A stretch of DNA of 64,000 nt from Juglans regia (taxonomy: Eukaryota; Streptophyta; Magnoliopsida; Fagales; Juglandaceae): assembly GCF_001411555.2 (NCBI RefSeq), contig NC_049914.1:13242582-13306581 (forward strand), written 5' to 3'. Positions 58,791 through 64,000 of the stretch are shown here, piece by piece (position 1 is the first letter of the stretch; each line of letters begins with the position of its first letter). Under the pieces are notes generated by a model that was not told the DNA's origin, did no database searches, and was given only the letters and a program-made list of their open reading frames with translations. The translations under genes were made by a program, and so were the position numbers.

Positions 58791-61700
58791 TGCGTAGATG
58801 AGACTTGTGACCAATCGAGAGAGAAATGAGCGGGCTGTTACATTAACAGCCTCTGACAATACATCATTCACAATAGAACATTGCCATAGGACTTGCATAA
58901 CTGTTTCTTCCTCTTGTAAACAAATAGGACACCGGGCATGTTCAACAATCTTTTTAGACAGCAAGTTTTTCCTGGTAGCTAAGAGATTATTCCCTGCCTT
59001 CCACAGAAATATTTTTGTAGTACCAGGAATTTTCAAATCCCAAATGCTCTTCCAGCTTTTTTCCTTCCCATTCCACTTTGATGATTCACCCAACAAGGCT
59101 CTTTTCCTAGATTCCTCCATGTAGTAAGCAGTCTTGACACTGTAAATGCCTTTCTTTGATGGACCCCAAATCATTCTATCCTCCACATTCCTCTTGCTTA
59201 AAGGAATACTACATATCTACTTAGCATGTTCCTTTATAAAAATTGATTTTATAAGACCCTCATTCCATTCCATTCTCTCCTCATGTATCAGATCTTTAAC
59301 CTTTATAGAAGCATTCAGGAAAGGATTAGGAGTTTTTACACTGAATGAAGGTGGTGTTGACAACCACCTTTGCCCCCATATATTGTTCTTCTGCCCATTT
59401 TCCACCCTCCATCTGAGCCCCTCCTTAAGCAGTCCAAGTGAACTCTAGATACTTCTCCAAATTTGAGATGGAGCCCTACCCAATTTTGCTTCTAGCAGAG
59501 ATGTGCTTCTAAAGTATTTTTCTCTATAAATAGTAGTAGCCATAGAAGAGGGATTTTGGATTATTCTCCATGCTTGCTTGGCCAAAAGTGCTGTATTAAA
59601 ACTGGCTAGATCTCTAAATCTCAATCCTCCATGCCCTTTTGTCTGACTCATTCTCTCCCAGCTTCTCCACTAAATGCCATTAGAACTTTGCTGATTTTTC
59701 CACCAAAACTTGGAAAGCATCACATTAATTTCTTTACACAACTTTTTTGGCAGCATGAAGACACTGATAGTGTAGGAGGAGATTGCTTGTAGGACAGCCT
59801 TGATCATTACTTCCTTCCCAACCCCTGAAAGGAAAAAAGTTCTTCCAGCTGTTAATCTTTTGGCAAACTCTTTCTTTTATACTTCTAAAAATATTGTACT
59901 TTGATTTACCTACCGTAGTAGGCAAACCCAAGTATCTTTCATAGCTACCTTGCACAAGAGCACCTTCTTCCAATATAATCTTTCTTCTGTCTTCCAGAGC
60001 TGTATTAGAGCTGAAAACAGTGCTGTTTTATCCTTGTTCAGGAACTGATCCGATGCCTTTTTATATTTTAGCAATAAACCTTGCATCTTCCTCCATTCTT
60101 CCACACAAGTTCTTCCAAACAAGATGCAATCATCTGCAAAGAGTAGGTGATTTACTCTTAAACCTCTTCTTACTATTGAAATTCCCTTTGTATCCCCTTT
60201 AAGATTTGAATTATTGATTAAAGAGCTCAACCCCTCTGCACACAAGATAAATAGATAAGGGGATAAAGGATCCCCTTGTCTAAGTCCCCTTGAAGGATGC
60301 ACTACAGTTCTTGGTTTGCCATTAATCAACACTGAGTAAGAAACTGAGCTAATACACATCAAAATTAAATTTGCCCACTCGCCACAAAACCCGAGGCTTT
60401 TCATAACATCTCCCACATAAGACCACTCTATCCTATCATGCGCCTTGGACATGTCCAACTTAATAGCTATACTACCTTTTTTTTTTACCTTTTTTCCCCA
60501 CCTTCATTGAGTGTAATACCTCATAAGCCACCATTACATTATCAGTTATAATCCTACCAAGAATAAAAGCACTTTGATTGGCTGAGATAGTATTTGTCAA
60601 CACTTCTTTGAATCTGTTAGCTATCACTTTGGACACCATTTTATAAATGACGTTACAGAGGCTAATAGGCCTATATTTAGTTCCCAACTTAGGTTCCTTT
60701 GTTTTGGAAATCAAAGCAATAAAAGTATGGTTAACTGAATTGAAAGGGATGTTACCATTCAGCAGGTCTAGAACTGTCAAGCATACCTTATCTCCTACTG
60801 TAGCCCAATGGTTTTGGTAGAAACAAGCACCAAAACCATCGGGACCTGGTGACTTTAAAGGGGCCATACTTTTGATTGCTGCTTCTATCTCCATTATGCA
60901 AAAAGGTATTCTCAATTTCTCATTCATCTCTCTTGTCACCCGAGGTACTACATGTTGCAAACACTCATCCATATCAGTTGGACTTGGGTTTGAAGTAGTG
61001 AACAACCTTTCAAAATAAGATCTGAATGCCTCATCAACTTCCACATGACTTCTAAAAACTCTTCCTTGTTTATCCCTCACTTGATTAATATTATTCTTCC
61101 TTCTTCTCTGGTTTGCACACGCGCGAAAAAATTTGGTATTCCTATCCCCTAAGACATACCAATTCCTTTAGCCCTTTGCCTCCACTTCATATCCTCATTC
61201 TCAAGCATGATTCCAATGTCCCTTTGCTCCTTTTTAATTTCTGCTGAGTTGTGCCTACTCTCTTCATCTTGTAGCTTTTTTAGATAATCAGTCTTCTCTT
61301 TAATTCCTTTCACTCTATCTACTTTGTTCTAATCATTCCACCTCACAAGTGCCTTACTACAACTTTCCAACAAAGTTTTGAAATTCTTTGTATGCTCACC
61401 CTTTTCTTCATTTCTATCCCACACCTTTCTAACCATTTCTTCACAATCCTCCTCCTTAGCCCAACTTGCTTCGTATCTAAAAACTTTCATGCCTCTCCAA
61501 TAATTCATCCCTTCCTTACACATAGTCAATAGCAATGGCCTGTGATCTGAACTTCTAGTTAAAGCTTCTACCTAGTAATCTCTATACATTTGTGCCCAGC
61601 TTGGGTTGGCCACTGCCCTATCCAACCTTTCTTTGGTGAATGCATCATCCACATGTTTATTCCTCCATGTGAACTTGTTCCCTCTCCACCCTAAATCAGA

Positions 61701-62174
61701 AAGATTCCCTTTCTCCAATGCCATTCTAACACTTTCCATCAGTTTTTCCTGTCTCGGATTTCCCCCACCTTCTCATCATGAGTTACAATTTCATTAGAAT
61801 CCTCTATTACACACCACCCTTGATTCCCCTTAGGCCTCAATGACTAGAAGAAATCCCATGCTTCAGCCCTCTTTATAGTTTCTGGTTGCCCATCTACCCT
61901 TATCTTCCTCATATGAAATGCACACATTTAATGCCTCTGTGTATAGTTCATAACTTTGACCTTTACCAAGTTGTTCCACAAGAGTCCCTACTGACTCCAC
62001 TATAAAACATCCTTCACACTTTAGTTTTTTCTTCAATCGATTACACCTTTCTGCTCTTAATTTAGTCTCCATCAGAAAGACTATATCGGGTCTCTTTTCC
62101 TCCACCAAATGATAGAGGTCTTGAACTATTCGAGGGTTCCCAAGCCCTCAGTAGTTCCAACTTAGATTTTTCAT
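58790..62174 (-). pseudogene. L1-type LINE ORF2: endonuclease, reverse transcriptase, zf-RVT
   Basis: ORF2 starts at 62174 (MKNLSWNY, then TGA where the family has Arg, then GLGNPRIVQDLYHLVEEKRP). The APE endonuclease follows with DIVFLMETKLRAERC. RT begins near 61080 (FERLFTT, LKSPGPDGF, YRPISLCNVIYKMVSKVIANR, SAFILGRIITDN), shifts frame near 60465 and continues with MDMSKAHDRIEWSYV, GLRQGDPLSPYLFILCAEGL and the catalytic LLFADDCILFG. Then come GLPTTVGKSKYNIF, GGLRFRDLASFN and the zf-RVT domain (IWDLKIPGTTKIFLWKAGNN, HARCPICLQEEE). Stops and frameshifts separate these blocks. The usual C-terminal RNase H and 3' end are missing at 58790. Confidence 0.9.
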
Positions 62175-62300
62175 TTTGATTGGCAGTTCTGTTGAACAGC
62201 CTCTACCAATTCTTGGTTCCATTCTCTTGTTATTGCTCAATCTTCCTTTGTTATACTTCCCACTCTCACCCTCTCTTGTAATAGTCTTCTCTCTACTCTC
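62175..62300 (-). pseudogene. Tail of LINE ORF1 in the ORF2 orientation
   Basis: Minus-strand sequence just before ORF2 translates as NNKRMEPRIGRGCSTELPIK, which looks like the last residues of an L1 ORF1. Thus the ORF1 end lies with ORF2 while the rest of ORF1 is inverted. Confidence 0.5.
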
Positions 62301-63725
62301 GTGAAGGGAGGATGAGGTGAAGCTTTTTAGTGGGGACCACAGGAGATTCTAAAGAAATTGTAGTGGGAGGCAGGTGGTACATAGCTGGTGTGCATGCAGC
62401 TGACAGTACGGTGGTTGCAGTAGGAGGAAGGTTATGCTGACATTACTGGAGCTAGAAATCGTGGTGGAAGAGTGGAAAAGTCTCAAGGGAGATATTATTA
62501 GAGTTGTAAATAGGGAAGGAGGAGGGTCTAGTGTGGAAGGAGACCAAGGAGGGGGTGGCTAAAGCAGTAAAGGAGAATGAGTGAGATAGTAGAGAAGTGG
62601 GAGAGGTTCTGCTTGACGGAGGAGCAAGGGGAAGCAATAGTCATTAACGAAACTGTTACAGAAGAAATTCAATATAAAGGGGAGTGTAGTTTGGTTGGAA
62701 GGGTCTGTATGGAGAGGAGTATTAGTAAGGAAGTGTTAGAGACAACGATAATGAAAGTTTGGAGGGTCAGTAAGCCGGCAAAGTTCTTTGAGCTGGGGAA
62801 TAATGTGTTCACACTTACTTTTGCTAATCATGCAGATAAGCAAAAGGTATGGAGTGGGAGACCATGGTTGTTTAATTCACACTTGCTTGCATTGAAACTA
62901 TTTGAGGAACTTACACCACCTCAGAGTTTGGAGTCTGAGCAAGAGAGGTTCTCGGTCCAAATGCATGATATGCCTCTTGTTTGTATGGATGAAGACCATG
63001 GGAAGAAGATAGGGAATACCATTGGCAAGGTGGATGAGGCTGACGCGAAGGCAGATGGGAGTGGATGGGGCAAATTTCCACGAGTCCAAATTAGTTTAGA
63101 GCTTCACAAAGCTCTGGCTAGAGGTTGATTTATCACAATGAAAGGAGAAAAGCTGTGGATTCCTTTAAGGTATGAGAAGTTGCCTAGAATGTGTTTTACT
63201 TTGGCTGTTTGGTTCATGGGATTAAAAAATGAGTAGGGAAAGGAGAAGGGAATGATCAATATGGGTCATGGCTGAGGGCTGAGGGTAAAACAGGCTACAG
63301 AGTGAAGGAAAGAGAGGGTTATAAAGATACAAAAAGGAGAGCTAATGTGGAAGAAGAGGGAGGTGAGGAGGGAACTAAGAAGGATGAGGAAATCAATGGG
63401 AGGATGTTATCTGACTTGGTGAGAGGAAAATGATGAAGGGGTTGGGGGAGAGTGTAGTGTAGGGGAAGAGGTGGAGCATGTGAAGGATACTCAGGCATTA
63501 GAGGTGGAGTACGTGAAGGAAAAAATGGATGAGACAGGAAGAAAAGGAAATAGAGAAGTTAAGGGTAGAGGGGAGAATGAAGTAGTGTTGGTTGGGGGAG
63601 GTCCAGAGTATATTGTTGATGGGAATAATTATGGTAAGTATATGGCTTGGAGAGGGTGGCAGAGGAAAGCTAGAGGGAAGGGGCGGGTTGTTGTTAAAAC
63701 ATGCATGTCAATTATTGAACATTGA
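62300..63725 (+). pseudogene. L1-type LINE ORF1 (DUF4283) inverted relative to ORF2
   Basis: The plus-strand ATG at 62577 opens MSEIVEKWERFCLTEEQGEA. It continues through the DUF4283 gag-like region (VWRVSKPAKFFELGNNVF, NHADKQKVWSGRPWLFN) to LHKALARG, then TGA at 63126-63128. The same frame resumes directly with FITMKGEKLWIPLRYEKLP and RMCF, the start of the zinc knuckle, which is then scrambled. The tail to 63725 is Glu/Gly-rich and ends near WRGWQRKARGKGR, typical of ORF1 C-termini. 62300-62576 is probably its 5' UTR. ORF1 normally precedes ORF2 on the same strand; here they point toward opposite ends with the 5' UTR facing ORF2. Confidence 0.85.
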
Positions 63726-63767
63726 TAGTATCCACATTATTAATATTATTAATTTATTACACTTATG

Positions 63768-64000
63768 TAACGCCCCAAAAGAAATTGGACTTATAGAATT
63801 TCTTTTATTTGGATGCTGGATATACCATGAAAAATTAGAAAACTATTCATGGATTAAAAAAAGAGTCTTTCTATACATCAATCACTATTCACCCTACACC
63901 TAACGTGGCTTTTATTTTTTTTTCTTACATGTTGAAATGCGCACTTGGAGGATAGGAGGCCATTTTGAATTTTCTTTCATCCAGTCTCGTGTTCACACCG
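63768..64000 (+). mobile_element. Possible LTR start, cut by the window end
   Basis: TGTAACGCCCCAAAAG resembles the start of the 16091 block (TGTAGCGCCCTGACC). Only 233 bp are present and no partner is visible. Confidence 0.3.

Noticed and set aside
62452..62637. A Ser/Pro-rich minus-strand frame
   Set aside because: It is the complement of the LINE 5' UTR and ORF1 start.

Overview
The window reads as nuclear DNA of a woody eudicot. It is AT-rich, its one complete gene has seven exons with GT-AG introns, and most of the rest is transposable elements: Copia LTR elements, an L1-type LINE, a tRNA-derived SINE, hAT, Mutator, CACTA and Stowaway-like elements, and many short TIR elements carrying gagatgagatgag / aaagttgaataaaatatt core words. 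The SINE and these MITE families look like those I associate with Fagales, especially the walnut family (Juglans/Carya). That placement is recollection and needs a database search.

Genes. Two host protein-coding loci are supported. Positions 1-478 (minus) hold the first exon, cut by the window edge, of a conserved plant protein with one N-terminal membrane segment. Positions 19947-23358 (minus) hold a complete LONELY GUY (LOG) cytokinin-activating phosphoribohydrolase; I could join its seven exons exactly into a 212-residue protein with both family signatures intact. A degenerate U6 snRNA copy lies at 39092-39195 (minus).

Layout. 0.5-8 kb: intergenic MITEs and an old noncoding repeat split by a 659-bp hAT-like element with a perfect 8-bp target duplication. 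8.0-12.7 kb: a near-complete Copia element (minus) with two LTRs, a 5-bp duplication, PBS and PPT, but frameshifts and deletions in pol. 12.7-19.5 kb: MITEs, a SINE, a TIR-bounded element carrying an exon-like fragment, a possible 2.5-kb solo LTR and a 3 x 96-bp tandem repeat. 19.9-23.5 kb: LOG, with a Mutator-like MITE in its last intron. 23.5-29.2 kb: MITEs and a 3.15-kb hAT-like element with a perfect 8-bp duplication, enclosing a ~200-bp AT-rich tandem array and a CT-rich leader-like module. 29.5-32.9 kb: a decayed second Copia element. 33-43 kb: mostly plain AT-rich intergenic DNA. 42-50 kb: dispersed and tandem local repeats, a third hAT-like element, and a MITE whose insertion is proven by an unoccupied repeat copy nearby. 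50-57 kb: intergenic DNA. 57.3-63.8 kb: a nested pile of a Copia 3' end, an LTR fragment and an L1 LINE whose ORF1 is inverted relative to ORF2, as expected from twin priming.

The most interesting material is the hAT-like family. Three copies have TAG...CTA termini, accggt-rich subterminal regions and 8-bp target duplications, and two of them share a promoter/5'-leader-like module. No CRISPR array, bacterial operon or organelle block is present.
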